A stretch of 38,876 nucleotides of DNA, from assembly GCA_017744605.1 (NCBI GenBank), contig JAGIAZ010000002.1, forward strand, positions 159,373 through 198,248, given 5' to 3'. The notes under the pieces were generated by a model. That model was not told the DNA's origin and made no database searches. It saw only the letters and a program-made list of their open reading frames with translations. Positions 14,255 through 22,528 of the stretch are shown here, in pieces. Positions within the stretch are counted from its first letter, which is position 1, and every line of letters starts with the position of its first letter. Both the position numbers and the translations under genes were made by a program. Source of the DNA: Sphingobium sp. (GTDB lineage Bacteria > Pseudomonadota > Alphaproteobacteria > Sphingomonadales > Sphingomonadaceae).

Positions 14255-15208
14255 GTGGCTGGGGAAAGTGCCAATATTTATGCGGAGATCACGTCCGCGT
14301 TGCATGGGGTGCGGCTCGACCGCGCGCTTGCTACACTGGTGCCGGAGCTCTCGCGCGAGCGCGTGAAGGCACTGATCCTCGGCGGCCATGTGACGGGCCC
14401 TGGCGGCGCGCAGGTCAACGATCCATCGCTCAAAGTCCGTGCGGAAACCGCCTTTGCGCTCGATATTCCCGAGGCGGCGCCGGCCGAAGCGGTCGCGCAG
14501 CAGATCGATCTCGTCATCGCCTTCGAGGACGAGCATCTCATCGTCATCGACAAGCCCGCCGGCATGGTGGTGCATCCGGCGGCGGGCAATCCGGACGGAA
14601 CGTTGGTCAATGCGCTGCTTCATCATTGCGCCGGGCAACTTTCCGGCGTCGGGGGCGTTGCTAGGCCAGGCATTGTCCATCGCATCGACAAGGACACCTC
14701 CGGTCTCCTCGTCGTTGCGAAGTCCGACCGGGCCCATGAAGGCCTGGCCAGGCAGTTCAAGGATCACAGCATTGACCGGCGCTATCTTGCCATCGTCAGC
14801 GGCGTCCCGGCTCCGCCTGCGGGAACGGTCGACACATGGATCGGCCGCTCGGACGCCAATCGCCAGAAGATGGCGGTGCAGCGCGACGGGCGGGGCAAGC
14901 ACGCCGTGACCCATTTCCGCACGGTCGAGCGGCTCGACAAGGCTGCGCTGGTCGAATGCCGCCTCGAGACGGGCCGCACGCACCAGGTGCGTGTTCACAT
15001 GGCCCATGTCGGCCATCCGCTGCTCGGCGATCAGGCCTATGGAAGGGGCGGCCCTCACAAGGCTTTGCTCGCGGAACTCGATTTCCACCGCCAGGCGTTG
15101 CATGCGGCGCGCCTGGGTTTCATCCACCCGGTGACAAGCCAGGCTGTCAGCTTTGAAAGTCCGATTGCGGATGACATGCAGCGCCTGTTCAGTCACCTTG
15201 CGCCATAA
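14255..15208 (+). CDS. rluD: 23S rRNA pseudouridine synthase RluD
   Basis: RluD converts U1911, U1915 and U1917 of 23S rRNA helix 69 to pseudouridine. The 317-aa protein starts at GTG 14255 with an S4 domain (RLDRALATLVPELSRERVK), followed by the RluA-type catalytic motif HRIDKDTSGLLVVAK with catalytic Asp and the late motif LETGRTHQVRVHM. The pairing with rpoH downstream is common in alphaproteobacteria. Confidence 0.92.
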   Translation: MAGESANIYAEITSALHGVRLDRALATLVPELSRERVKALILGGHVTGPGGAQVNDPSLKVRAETAFALDIPEAAPAEAVAQQIDLVIAFEDEHLIVIDKPAGMVVHPAAGNPDGTLVNALLHHCAGQLSGVGGVARPGIVHRIDKDTSGLLVVAKSDRAHEGLARQFKDHSIDRRYLAIVSGVPAPPAGTVDTWIGRSDANRQKMAVQRDGRGKHAVTHFRTVERLDKAALVECRLETGRTHQVRVHMAHVGHPLLGDQAYGRGGPHKALLAELDFHRQALHAARLGFIHPVTSQAVSFESPIADDMQRLFSHLAP

Positions 15209-15260
15209 GCAGAGTCGGCGCGCGCCCCCTCAATTCGCGCCGCGAAAGGACAACGACCTC

Positions 15261-16166
15261 GTGACTCGTTCCAGCAATGTCCCGGCGACCATTCCCGCGC
15301 TTGGCGGCGATGCGAGCCTCAATCGCTATCTGTCGGAAATCCGCAAGTTCCCGCTGCTGACGCCCGAGCAGGAATATATGCTCGCCAAGCGCTATCAGGA
15401 ACATCAGGATCCCGAGGCCGCCGCACAGCTCGTGACATCCCACCTGCGGCTCGTGGCGAAGATCGCCATGGGCTATCGCGGCTATGGCTTGCCCGTCGCC
15501 GAGCTGATCAGCGAGGGCAATATCGGCCTCATGCAGGGCGTGAAGAAATTCGAGCCGGACCGCGGTTTCCGCCTCGCGACCTATGCCATGTGGTGGATCC
15601 GCGCCTCGATCCAGGAATTCATCCTGCGCTCGTGGAGCCTCGTGAAGATCGGCACCACGGCGGCGCAGAAGAAGCTCTTCTTCAACCTGCGCCGCATGAA
15701 GAACCAGATCGAGGCATTCGACGACGGCGACCTGCATCCCGACGATGTCGCCAAGATCGCCACCGATCTCGGCGTCAGCGAGGACGAGGTCGTGTCGATG
15801 AACCGCCGCATGGCGATGGGCGGCGACACCTCGCTCAATGTCTCGGTGAACGAGGATGGCGAAGGCCAGTGGCAGGATTGGCTGGTCGACGACCGCCCGT
15901 TGCAGGACGAAACGATCGCGAGCGCGCAGGAGCGCGACGTGCGTCACGACATGCTGCTCGACGCGATGGACGATCTCAACGAGCGCGAGAAGCATATTCT
16001 CCAGGAGCGGCGTCTCGCGGAGGAGCCCAAGACGCTCGAGGAGCTTAGCCAGGTCTATGGCGTGTCGCGCGAGCGCGTGCGCCAGATCGAGGTGCGCGCC
16101 TTCGAGAAGCTGCAGCGCGCGATGATGCGCCTTGCCGGAGAAAAGCGACTCGCAACGGTTGGTTGA
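15261..16166 (+). CDS. rpoH: RNA polymerase heat-shock sigma factor RpoH
   Basis: Sigma-32 directs transcription of heat-shock genes. The 301-aa protein contains region 2 (ISEGNIGLMQGVKKFEPDRG, YAMWWIRASIQEFILRSWSLVK), the RpoH box (QKKLFFNLRRMK) that separates it from RpoD, and region 4 ending YGVSRERVRQIEVRAFEKL. The start is GTG 15261 after AAAGGA; the ORF extends further upstream, but that part is inside rluD. Whether mRNA folding controls it cannot be judged here. Confidence 0.93.
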   Translation: MTRSSNVPATIPALGGDASLNRYLSEIRKFPLLTPEQEYMLAKRYQEHQDPEAAAQLVTSHLRLVAKIAMGYRGYGLPVAELISEGNIGLMQGVKKFEPDRGFRLATYAMWWIRASIQEFILRSWSLVKIGTTAAQKKLFFNLRRMKNQIEAFDDGDLHPDDVAKIATDLGVSEDEVVSMNRRMAMGGDTSLNVSVNEDGEGQWQDWLVDDRPLQDETIASAQERDVRHDMLLDAMDDLNEREKHILQERRLAEEPKTLEELSQVYGVSRERVRQIEVRAFEKLQRAMMRLAGEKRLATVG

Positions 16167-16173
16167 CAGCCGG

Positions 16174-16188
16174 GTTCCCGCCGGGAAC
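16174..16188 (+). terminator. Weak hairpin after rpoH
   Basis: GTTCCC-GCC-GGGAAC forms a 6-bp perfect stem 8 bp after the rpoH stop. There is no U-tract, so termination is uncertain. I looked for a fluoride riboswitch between here and crcB and did not see one. Confidence 0.35.
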
Positions 16189-16295
16189 GCGCGTCTGCAT
16201 CAAGCGAACGGCGAGGCCGGCGGCACGGACCGCCGCGCCGCACACATCGCACTGCCCGGTTTGCGCCGCGCCCAAAAGCGGCTAGGGCCATTGGG

Positions 16296-16685
16296 ATGAT
16301 GAATATATTTCTCGTCATGGCCGGCGGCGCCATCGGCTCGGCGCTGCGCTATGAATATGGCCGCGTTTCCGGGCGATTGTTCGGCCCAAATCCTATGTGG
16401 GCCTGGCCGTGGGGCACGCTCGGGGTCAATATCATCGGCGGACTGGTCATGGGCCTCTTTGTCGGCTGGCTGGCCGCGCGGGCACAGGGCGGCGAGCAGT
16501 TGAGGCTGTTCGTCGCGGTCGGCGTGCTCGGCGGCTTCACCACCTTTTCGTCCTTCAGCCTCGAGATGCTGCTCATGATCGAGCGCGGCGCATGGCTTTC
16601 GGCGACCGGTTATGCGCTGGCGTCGGTGCTGGCTTCGGTCGGCGCACTTGCGGTCGGTCTCGGCATCATGCGGGCTGTGGCATGA
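16296..16685 (+). CDS. crcB: Fluoride ion channel CrcB/Fluc
   Basis: This 129-aa protein has four hydrophobic helices and the family signatures GGAIGSALRYEYGR, GTLGVNIIGG and GGFTTFSSFSLE, the last including the Phe-box and central Na+ site residues. Dimeric Fluc channels export fluoride across the inner membrane. It overlaps the next gene by 4 bp (ATGA). Confidence 0.93.
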   Translation: MMNIFLVMAGGAIGSALRYEYGRVSGRLFGPNPMWAWPWGTLGVNIIGGLVMGLFVGWLAARAQGGEQLRLFVAVGVLGGFTTFSSFSLEMLLMIERGAWLSATGYALASVLASVGALAVGLGIMRAVA

Positions 16686-17926
16686 GCATCAACAAGAGCA
16701 CCGATCCGTCCGCCGTCCGCCAGTTTCGCGTCGCGGCCGATGATGACGGTATCCGCGTCGATCGCTGGTTCAAGCGTCACATGCCGGACGCCAGCTTCGC
16801 GATCGTCTCGCGCTGGGCGCGCACCGGGCAGCTCCGTGTCGATGGTGCGCGCGTCGGCCCGGGCGATCGTCTCGCGGAAGGCCAGACGATCCGCGTGCCG
16901 CCGCTGGAACCGGTGGCCGCGACCACGGGGAAGAAGGCTCGTCCGCGCCCGGTGCTGACCGAGGACCAGCTCGCCTTTGCGGAGGAACTGGTCATTCATC
17001 GCGATGCGCAGGCCATCGTGATCAACAAGCCTCCCGGCCTTGCGACGCAGGGCGGCACCAAGACGCATGAGCATGTCGACGGGCTGCTCGATGCGCTGAT
17101 GTTCGAGCGCGACGACCGGCCCAAGCTGGTCCATCGCCTCGATAAGGATACGTCGGGCGCGTTGCTGCTCGCTCGCACCTCGCGGTCGGCCGCCCATTTC
17201 GCCAAGGCCTTTTCGTCGCGAACGGCGCGCAAGGTCTATTGGGCGCTCATCATGGGCGTGCCGTCGATCACTGACGGCTTTATCGATCTGCCGCTTGCCA
17301 AGCAGCCGGGCACGGGCGGCGAGAAGATGCATGTCGACGAGAAGGAGGGCGCGCCCGCGCGTACCCGCTATCGCGTCATCGAGCGCGCCGGCAATCGTGC
17401 CGCCTGGGTCGAGCTGCAGCCCCATACCGGCCGCACCCATCAGCTGCGCGTCCACATGGCCGCGATCGGCCATCCGATCGTCGGCGACGGCAAATATGGC
17501 GGCAAGGACGCGTTCCTGTCCGGCACGATCAGCCGCAAGATGCATCTGCACGCGCGGCGCATCCGCATCGACCATCCCGACGGATCGCCGCTCGACGTGC
17601 GCGCGGACCTGCCTGCGCACTTCCGCGAGAGCCTCGCCGATCTCGGCTTCGACCTCGAGGATGGCGATCTGCCGCTCGACGAGGATCTGAAGCCCAGCGG
17701 CGCGCAGAGGAAGGCAGCCGAGAAGCGGGCCGCCAGCGCCCAGGCCAAAGATGCGCGCAAGGCCCGCAAGGGCGAGCGGCGCTCGCGCGGCGGCAGCGAG
17801 CCCGGCGGTTCCGGACAGCGCAAACCCGGCGGCGGCGCCAAGCCGGGCGCGGGTAAATCGCCGGCCGGACGCCGTGCCGCTCCAGGCGGCAAGCGCCCGG
17901 GCGGCGGAAAGCCGAAGCGCGGCTAG
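16682..17926 (+). CDS. rluC: RluC-type 23S rRNA pseudouridine synthase with basic C-terminal tail
   Basis: RluC-like enzymes modify U955, U2504 and U2580 of 23S rRNA. The 414-aa protein has an S4-like N-terminus (GIRVDRWFKRHMP), the catalytic motif VHRLDKDTSGALLLAR and HTGRTHQLRVHM. After about residue 325 it continues as a low-complexity tail rich in Arg, Lys, Gly and Ala, which probably binds RNA. The ATG at 16682 overlaps the crcB stop, so an ORF extending upstream is discarded. Its stop shares CTAG with the stop of the opposing gene. Confidence 0.88.
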   Translation: MSINKSTDPSAVRQFRVAADDDGIRVDRWFKRHMPDASFAIVSRWARTGQLRVDGARVGPGDRLAEGQTIRVPPLEPVAATTGKKARPRPVLTEDQLAFAEELVIHRDAQAIVINKPPGLATQGGTKTHEHVDGLLDALMFERDDRPKLVHRLDKDTSGALLLARTSRSAAHFAKAFSSRTARKVYWALIMGVPSITDGFIDLPLAKQPGTGGEKMHVDEKEGAPARTRYRVIERAGNRAAWVELQPHTGRTHQLRVHMAAIGHPIVGDGKYGGKDAFLSGTISRKMHLHARRIRIDHPDGSPLDVRADLPAHFRESLADLGFDLEDGDLPLDEDLKPSGAQRKAAEKRAASAQAKDARKARKGERRSRGGSEPGGSGQRKPGGGAKPGAGKSPAGRRAAPGGKRPGGGKPKRG

Positions 17927-18384
17927 AAGCCGGCGCGCTCATAGATCCAGCGCATGGCCCTGGACCCGTCCATCATCGAAATTTCGGCGATGAGCCGCGC
18001 GCCGTCTCGCCGGTAGGCGATCTTCTGCGGATAATCGTGTGTCGGGTTGGCGAAGGTGACGGCATTCGCGCTGGCCGACGCCAATGCAAAGCGCGTCGGT
18101 CGCCTGCCTTCCGGCGATGCCAGCAGGACGACCTCGCCCTTGGCATCGGTCTCGATCCGCATCGCTTCCCAACTCACCAGCTTGCCGCCGCGCGCCGAAC
18201 GGCTCATGCCGAGCATCTGACCGGCGCGGTCCCCCGACCAATATTCCTCCGTCCAGCTGCCGGCCTTCTCCTCGTGCCAGGCGCCGGCCATCCAGCCCGG
18301 CAATTCAGCATCACCGGCCGACGCGCCGCTCGCCGCCAGGGCGAGCAGTCCGGCACCCAGTATGAAGCCAACTGTTCGATTCAT
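17923..18384 (-). CDS. Secreted DUF6265-like protein
   Basis: The 153-aa protein has a signal peptide (MNRTVGFILGAGLLALAASG, cleavage after ASA) and a single domain with WMAGAWHEEKAGSWTEEYW and a late NPTHDYPQKIAYRR motif, which recalls the DUF6265 family. The function is unknown; the fold is probably a small beta-barrel. The start at 18384 follows a GGGAGAG site. It is convergent with the rluC-like gene, and their stop codons overlap in CTAG. Confidence 0.75.
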   Translation of the reverse strand: MNRTVGFILGAGLLALAASGASAGDAELPGWMAGAWHEEKAGSWTEEYWSGDRAGQMLGMSRSARGGKLVSWEAMRIETDAKGEVVLLASPEGRRPTRFALASASANAVTFANPTHDYPQKIAYRRDGARLIAEISMMDGSRAMRWIYERAGF

Positions 18385-18392
18385 CGTGCTCT

Positions 18393-18414
18393 CCCATATC
18401 TGGCCCATATCTGG
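18393..18414. repeat. Tandem duplication of an 11-mer (CCCATATCTGG x2)
   Basis: Two perfect tandem copies lie directly upstream of the ribosome site of the DUF6265-like gene. They may come from replication slippage; a binding-site role is possible but unsupported. Confidence 0.6.
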
Positions 18415-18486
18415 CCTTGTGGCTTGGCATTTCGATAGACCGGGTTCAGCATCGGGTCTTGAACGAAAGCGACAAGGCCGAAAGCC

Positions 18487-18822
18487 ATGGGTGCTTTGGG
18501 GGACGGGGATGGATTATCGGGAGATGCGTTGGACGAGGCCGGCCCTCTCGCCGCGCTGATCGGGACGGAAGATCGGGTGATCGATCGACTCGTCGAGCGC
18601 CTGCCGCCGCCGCGCGAACTGGCTGCACCGATCCTGGCATCCCGCAATGTCTCGGAGCTGGCTGACCGCAGCGGCCTATCCCATCGCGTGCCCCGCGCTG
18701 CGCGCAGGGGCCGTTTCTGTCCGTCGGCACGACCGCATGAAAGCACGGCGGCGAAACGCCGGGCCGGGACCAGCCGACGGCTTGCATCTCTGCGCCGCCT
18801 CTGCAACGGGCCTTTGGCATGA
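18487..18822 (+). CDS. Doubtful ORF (111 aa) in the 410-bp stretch before the HAD gene
   Basis: The stretch 18415-18818 holds no gene I recognise. One open frame starts MGALGDGDGLSGDALDE, and its TGA overlaps the ATG of the HAD gene, as in a coupled operon. The first half could be helical, but the second half is Arg-rich and has mixed third-base use, unlike neighbouring genes. No homologue comes to mind. It may be a degraded gene or leader sequence. Confidence 0.25.
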   Translation: MGALGDGDGLSGDALDEAGPLAALIGTEDRVIDRLVERLPPPRELAAPILASRNVSELADRSGLSHRVPRAARRGRFCPSARPHESTAAKRRAGTSRRLASLRRLCNGPLA

Positions 18823-19478
18823 CTCTCCGACTTGCCATCTTCGATTGCGACGGCACGCTCGTCGACAGCCAGCACGGTATCGTCTCCGCCATGCAGGGCG
18901 CCTTCGACGCCGCTTCGCTGCCCCGGCCGGAGCGCGCGGAGATTCTCTCCATCGTCGGCCTGTCGCTGCCCAACGCCATGGCGCGGCTGCTGCCCGAGGC
19001 CGACGCCGGCTTTCACCATGTCATGGTCGAGAATTATAAGCGCAGCTTCTTCGAGATGCGCGCGAACGGCACGCTGCGCGAACCGCTCTATGACGGCATC
19101 GGCGCGTTGCTCGATGCTTTGGAGGCGCAGGGCTGGCTGCTCGCCGTGGCAACGGGGAAGTCGGATCGCGGCCTCAATGCCGTCCTCGCCCACCATGGCG
19201 TGCTGGAGCGTTTCGTTTCCCTTCAGACGGCCGACCGCCATCCGTCCAAGCCGCATCCATCGATGATCGAGACGGCTCTGCGCGATGCCGGCGTGGCGCG
19301 GGAAAATGCGGTGATGATCGGCGACACCAGCTTCGACATGCTGATGGCGCGGGCTGCCGGCGTCGCGGCGCTGGGCGTCGGCTGGGGCTATCATACGGTC
19401 GACGAGCTCCGGAATGCGGGCGCACACAGCGTTGCCATGGACAGTGCCGAACTCGCTCGCCATATCGGCCTGGCATGA
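18819..19478 (+). CDS. HAD family hydrolase, phosphoglycolate phosphatase-like
   Basis: This 219-aa haloacid dehalogenase has motif I DCDGTLVDS, motif II VATGKSD, motif III Lys in KPHPSM and motif IV GDTSFDM. The helical cap between motifs I and II is that of subfamily IA (Gph/PpaX). Substrate is not determined by sequence; phosphoglycolate or pyrophosphate are usual. It overlaps the next small gene by 4 bp. Confidence 0.85.
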   Translation: MTLRLAIFDCDGTLVDSQHGIVSAMQGAFDAASLPRPERAEILSIVGLSLPNAMARLLPEADAGFHHVMVENYKRSFFEMRANGTLREPLYDGIGALLDALEAQGWLLAVATGKSDRGLNAVLAHHGVLERFVSLQTADRHPSKPHPSMIETALRDAGVARENAVMIGDTSFDMLMARAAGVAALGVGWGYHTVDELRNAGAHSVAMDSAELARHIGLA

Positions 19479-19756
19479 ACGACATTCCCTCCGATCCCGA
19501 TGCGGCGCGTAGCGCGGCCATAGCGAAGCAACGCTTCTTCGCGATCAGCCTGTTCCGGCTGGCGGGGGCCTTCATCCTGATGTTCGGCATCGCCATTTCG
19601 CTGCAGCGCTTCAGCTGGGCCCAAGGCGACAAGGCGAGGTGGATCGGGTTCGTCGTGTCGCTCTTCGGCTTCGCGCAGTTTCTGGTCGTGCCGCGCCTGC
19701 TGGCGCGCGCATGGGCAACGCCGACGCCCACGACTGCGCCCCACGACAGGTCATGA
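19475..19756 (+). CDS. Small two-helix membrane protein (93 aa)
   Basis: Two hydrophobic segments (LAGAFILMFGIAISL and WIGFVVSLFGFAQFLVV) separated by a short charged loop suggest an inner-membrane hairpin. Both ends overlap neighbours (ATGA), in an operon with a HAD hydrolase and ATP12. The function is not known. Confidence 0.7.
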   Translation: MNDIPSDPDAARSAAIAKQRFFAISLFRLAGAFILMFGIAISLQRFSWAQGDKARWIGFVVSLFGFAQFLVVPRLLARAWATPTPTTAPHDRS

Positions 19757-20451
19757 AGCGTTTCTACAAGCTGGCCGAACCCCTGGCCGGGCCGGACGGG
19801 TGGGCAATCACGCTCGACGGCCGGCCGGTGAAAACGCCGGCGCGCGCGGCGCTTGTCGTGCCGGGCGAAGCGCTGGCGGAGGTAATCGCGGCCGAATGGT
19901 CGGCGCAGGGCGACACCGTCCATCCCGGGTCCATGCCGATGACCGGCTTCGCCAATGCGACCATCGACCGGGTGCTCCCTGCGCTTGCCGATTTTCGCGC
20001 GCAGATCGCGGCGTATAGCGCTTCGGACCTGTTCTGCTATCGCGCAGGCGAGCCGCCCGAGCTGGCCGTCCTCCAGGCGCGGGACTGGGATCCGCTGCTC
20101 GATTGGGCGCGGGGCCGTTACGATGTAAGCTTCATCGTCACCGACGGCATCATGCCGGTCGACCAGCCCGTTGCGACTCTCGCGCGCCTCTCCGCGGTCG
20201 TCGACGCCATCGATCCCTGGCTGCTCGCGGGGGCAGCGACCCTCACGCAGATCGGCGGCACGCTTGTCGGCATGCTGGCTTATCTCGAGGGAGAGATCGA
20301 GGCAGAGGCGCTGTTCGATGCGGCGACGCTCGACGAGCGCTGGCAGGCCGAGCAATGGGGCGAGGACGAGGAGGCCTCGGCGCGGCTTGCCGTCCGCCGC
20401 GACGATTTCCTGGCCGCCGCGCGCTATTGTGCGCTGGCTGGGCAGAAATAA
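19753..20451 (+). CDS. ATP12-family F1 ATPase assembly chaperone
   Basis: The 232-aa protein starts MKRFYKLAEPL and contains the ATP12 signatures GWAITLDGRPVKTPARA, AAEWSAQGD and a long helical C-terminal half with DLFCYRAGEP and DWDPLLDW. ATP12 binds the F1 alpha subunit before assembly; bacterial members are found mainly in alphaproteobacteria. The start overlaps the preceding gene by 4 bp. Confidence 0.9.
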   Translation: MKRFYKLAEPLAGPDGWAITLDGRPVKTPARAALVVPGEALAEVIAAEWSAQGDTVHPGSMPMTGFANATIDRVLPALADFRAQIAAYSASDLFCYRAGEPPELAVLQARDWDPLLDWARGRYDVSFIVTDGIMPVDQPVATLARLSAVVDAIDPWLLAGAATLTQIGGTLVGMLAYLEGEIEAEALFDAATLDERWQAEQWGEDEEASARLAVRRDDFLAAARYCALAGQK

Positions 20452-20530
20452 GAGCCCAACTCCCCATTCTCCCCGCTGGCATGAGTCACGAACGGTTCTC
20501 TTTATCGGTGGGTTGCTCTAAGGCGCCGAT

Positions 20531-21448
20531 ATGACCGACGCCGCTATCGAGCTCATCGACCTCTGCAAGACCTATAAGGGCGGCAAGCAAGCCCTCGATA
20601 ACGTCAATCTGACCGTTCCGCGCGGGCAGATCTACGGCCTGCTCGGTCCCAATGGCGCAGGCAAGTCGACGATCATCAACATCCTTGCGGGCCTGGTGAA
20701 CAAGACCAGCGGCAGCGCGCGCGTCTGGGGCTTCGACATCGACGAACATACGCGCAACGCCAAGAATTCGATCGGCATCGTCAATCAGGAGATCACCTTC
20801 GATCCCTATTTCACGCCGTTCGAGACGCTGGAAATCCAGGCCGGCTATTATGGCGTGCCCAGGGATCGGCGTCACTCGATGGCGTTGCTGGAGGCGGTCC
20901 ATCTCCAGGACAAGGCGAACGCCTATTCGCGCTCGCTCTCCGGCGGCATGAAACGGCGGCTGATGGTCGCCAAGGCGATGGTCCATTCGCCGCCGATCCT
21001 CGTGCTCGACGAGCCAACGGCAGGCGTCGACGTGGAGCTGCGCCAGCAGCTCTGGGCCTATGTGCGCGAACTCAATCGCGGCGGTGTCACCATCGTGCTC
21101 ACGACCCACTATCTGGAAGAAGCCGAGGAACTCTGCGACCGCATCGCGATCATCAATCATGGCAAGGTCGTCACCGACAAGCCGACGCGCGAGCTGGTGA
21201 ACATGGCGCAGGAGAAGGTGGTCGAGGTGACGGTCGACCGCGACGTGCCGGACCTGCCCGATCATGACCGCTTCGAGAAGGTCGAGCGCGCCGGCGATCG
21301 GATTCTCGCCGTCACCTATATGAAGGACCGCGCCACCGCGGGCGATGTCATCACTCTGATCCAGGGGCAGGGCTTCGGCATCGTCGACGTGAGCACGCGC
21401 GATCCGGACCTGGAAGACGTGTTCCTGAAGCTGACGCGGGCGGCCTGA
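20531..21448 (+). CDS. ABC-2 type transporter ATP-binding protein
   Basis: This 305-aa ABC ATPase has Walker A GPNGAGKST, signature LSGGMKRRL, Walker B ILVLDEPTAGVD and the switch His in TTHYLEE. The arrangement and C-terminal extension resemble YadG/NodI-type drug or polysaccharide exporters. No permease gene lies beside it in the window, since the next gene is convergent, so the partner must be elsewhere. Confidence 0.9.
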   Translation: MTDAAIELIDLCKTYKGGKQALDNVNLTVPRGQIYGLLGPNGAGKSTIINILAGLVNKTSGSARVWGFDIDEHTRNAKNSIGIVNQEITFDPYFTPFETLEIQAGYYGVPRDRRHSMALLEAVHLQDKANAYSRSLSGGMKRRLMVAKAMVHSPPILVLDEPTAGVDVELRQQLWAYVRELNRGGVTIVLTTHYLEEAEELCDRIAIINHGKVVTDKPTRELVNMAQEKVVEVTVDRDVPDLPDHDRFEKVERAGDRILAVTYMKDRATAGDVITLIQGQGFGIVDVSTRDPDLEDVFLKLTRAA

Positions 21449-21450
21449 TC

Positions 21451-22089
21451 CTAGCAGCCCCAGTTGCACGCAAACGCCGTCCCCTGTTTCACGGCGGCTA
21501 CGGACATGGCGCCGCCACAGCCGCCGTCATCGAATTCCTGATATTTCGGCGCGAGCGGAACCTGGACGCCGATGCTCTTCATGACCGCCTGCACCTTGGC
21601 GGGTGGTTCGGAAAAGATGAATGTCCGCTGCCCGAAATTGTCGACCCCGATATAGTCGGATTGCTGGCGTTCGATACTGATGAGGCTTAGCCCATGCCAA
21701 CGCACGCCGGGTGGCATGGGCGCCTTCACCTCGTAGAATTTGCCGCCGGGCTCCACGTCCTTCCTGTCGAAAACCATGCGCTTGGTGGGTATCGAGATGG
21801 CGCCCAGCCTAATCTTGGGCGCGGTCGTCCAGCGTCGACTTTTGGCGACCGGGGTTAGCATCGCCTTGAAGATTGCTTCAGTTCGCTCGGAAAAAACGCA
21901 ATTTTTGACATCGGCAAAGTTCAAGGCTTCAGTCACATCCACGCTCCGTTTTGGTGAAGCGCTTGCACCAGTTAAAGCCATGGCCGCTGCGACGACGAAA
22001 ATGGATCTCGCGCGCAAGATTCTCTCCCACACTATAGCCCTTAATTTCGGGCTTTCGTGAGTTGTCCGGAAATCATTTTCCAGTGTCAA
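21451..22089 (-). CDS. Exported protein of unknown function
   Basis: The protein has up to 212 aa and a hydrophobic segment (SIFVVAAAMALTGASA) that looks like a signal peptide ending in ASA. A later GTG (22032) would give a more usual signal length than the first ATG. The mature part has paired Cys near the end (GGCGGAMS, FACNWGC) that may form a disulfide. No family is recognised. Convergent with the ABC ATPase gene. Confidence 0.55.
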   Translation of the reverse strand: MTLENDFRTTHESPKLRAIVWERILRARSIFVVAAAMALTGASASPKRSVDVTEALNFADVKNCVFSERTEAIFKAMLTPVAKSRRWTTAPKIRLGAISIPTKRMVFDRKDVEPGGKFYEVKAPMPPGVRWHGLSLISIERQQSDYIGVDNFGQRTFIFSEPPAKVQAVMKSIGVQVPLAPKYQEFDDGGCGGAMSVAAVKQGTAFACNWGC

Positions 22090-22109
22090 TAAAAGGCGGA
22101 TTTTTTACG

Positions 22110-22140
22110 AAAAAGGCCGCCGATCCTGCGACCGACGGCC
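22110..22140 (-). terminator. Intrinsic terminator of the PEP-CTERM gene
   Basis: On the minus strand GGCCGTCGGT (22140-22131) pairs with ATCGGCGGCC (22124-22115), with two G-U pairs, around a 6-nt loop, followed directly by TTTTT. It lies 26 bp after the stop of the small PEP-CTERM gene. Confidence 0.8.
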
Positions 22141-22165
22141 CCTCCCACAAGTTCGTCCCTCGAGA

Positions 22166-22327
22166 TCAGGCGAAAGCGATGTCGACCTTGCGGCGGCGCA
22201 TGCTGCTGCCGACGATGCCGATGCCAAGGATCATCATCGCCCAGGTCGGCTCGGCCGGAAGGACCGAATTCGGAATCGCGAACGCTGCCGCAGCACCGGC
22301 TGCAAGAACGGCCATCATTGATGTCAT
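22166..22327 (-). CDS. Minimal PEP-CTERM-like protein (53 aa)
   Basis: The protein consists of a short signal-like segment (MTSMMAVLAAGAAAAFA) joined almost directly to a sorting tail PAEPTWAMMILGIGIVGSSM followed by RRRK. The tail fits the pattern of PEP-CTERM (sorting by exosortase): a short Pro-Glu-Pro-like motif, one membrane helix and a basic end. The motif is AEPTW rather than PEPxxW, one residue shorter. There is no room for a functional domain. A terminator follows. It may be a surface-anchored peptide or a decoy for the sorting enzyme. Confidence 0.65.
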   Translation of the reverse strand: MTSMMAVLAAGAAAAFAIPNSVLPAEPTWAMMILGIGIVGSSMRRRKVDIAFA

Positions 22328-22528
22328 ACCTTTCACGCGCCGGGCTCGAAGCCCGGCAACGTCCCCACGTCGACAATGGGCTAACACCGGTCGGGAAATG
22401 GTTCACGCGCGTTAAGGACGATTGTATCGGCGTTAAGGACGATTCTTCCAGTCGGCGCGCGCATGCATGTCCGTAACGGCGCGGCAGACTTTCATTCGCA
22501 CCTGGATCGTGCTGATAAGGCGACCGCC

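Noticed and set aside
16189..16295. Fluoride riboswitch upstream of crcB
   Set aside because: I did not see the conserved crcB-motif core, so I do not report it.
18381..19463. Long minus-strand frame across the HAD gene
   Set aside because: It is antisense to a HAD protein with all four motifs and has no domain of its own.
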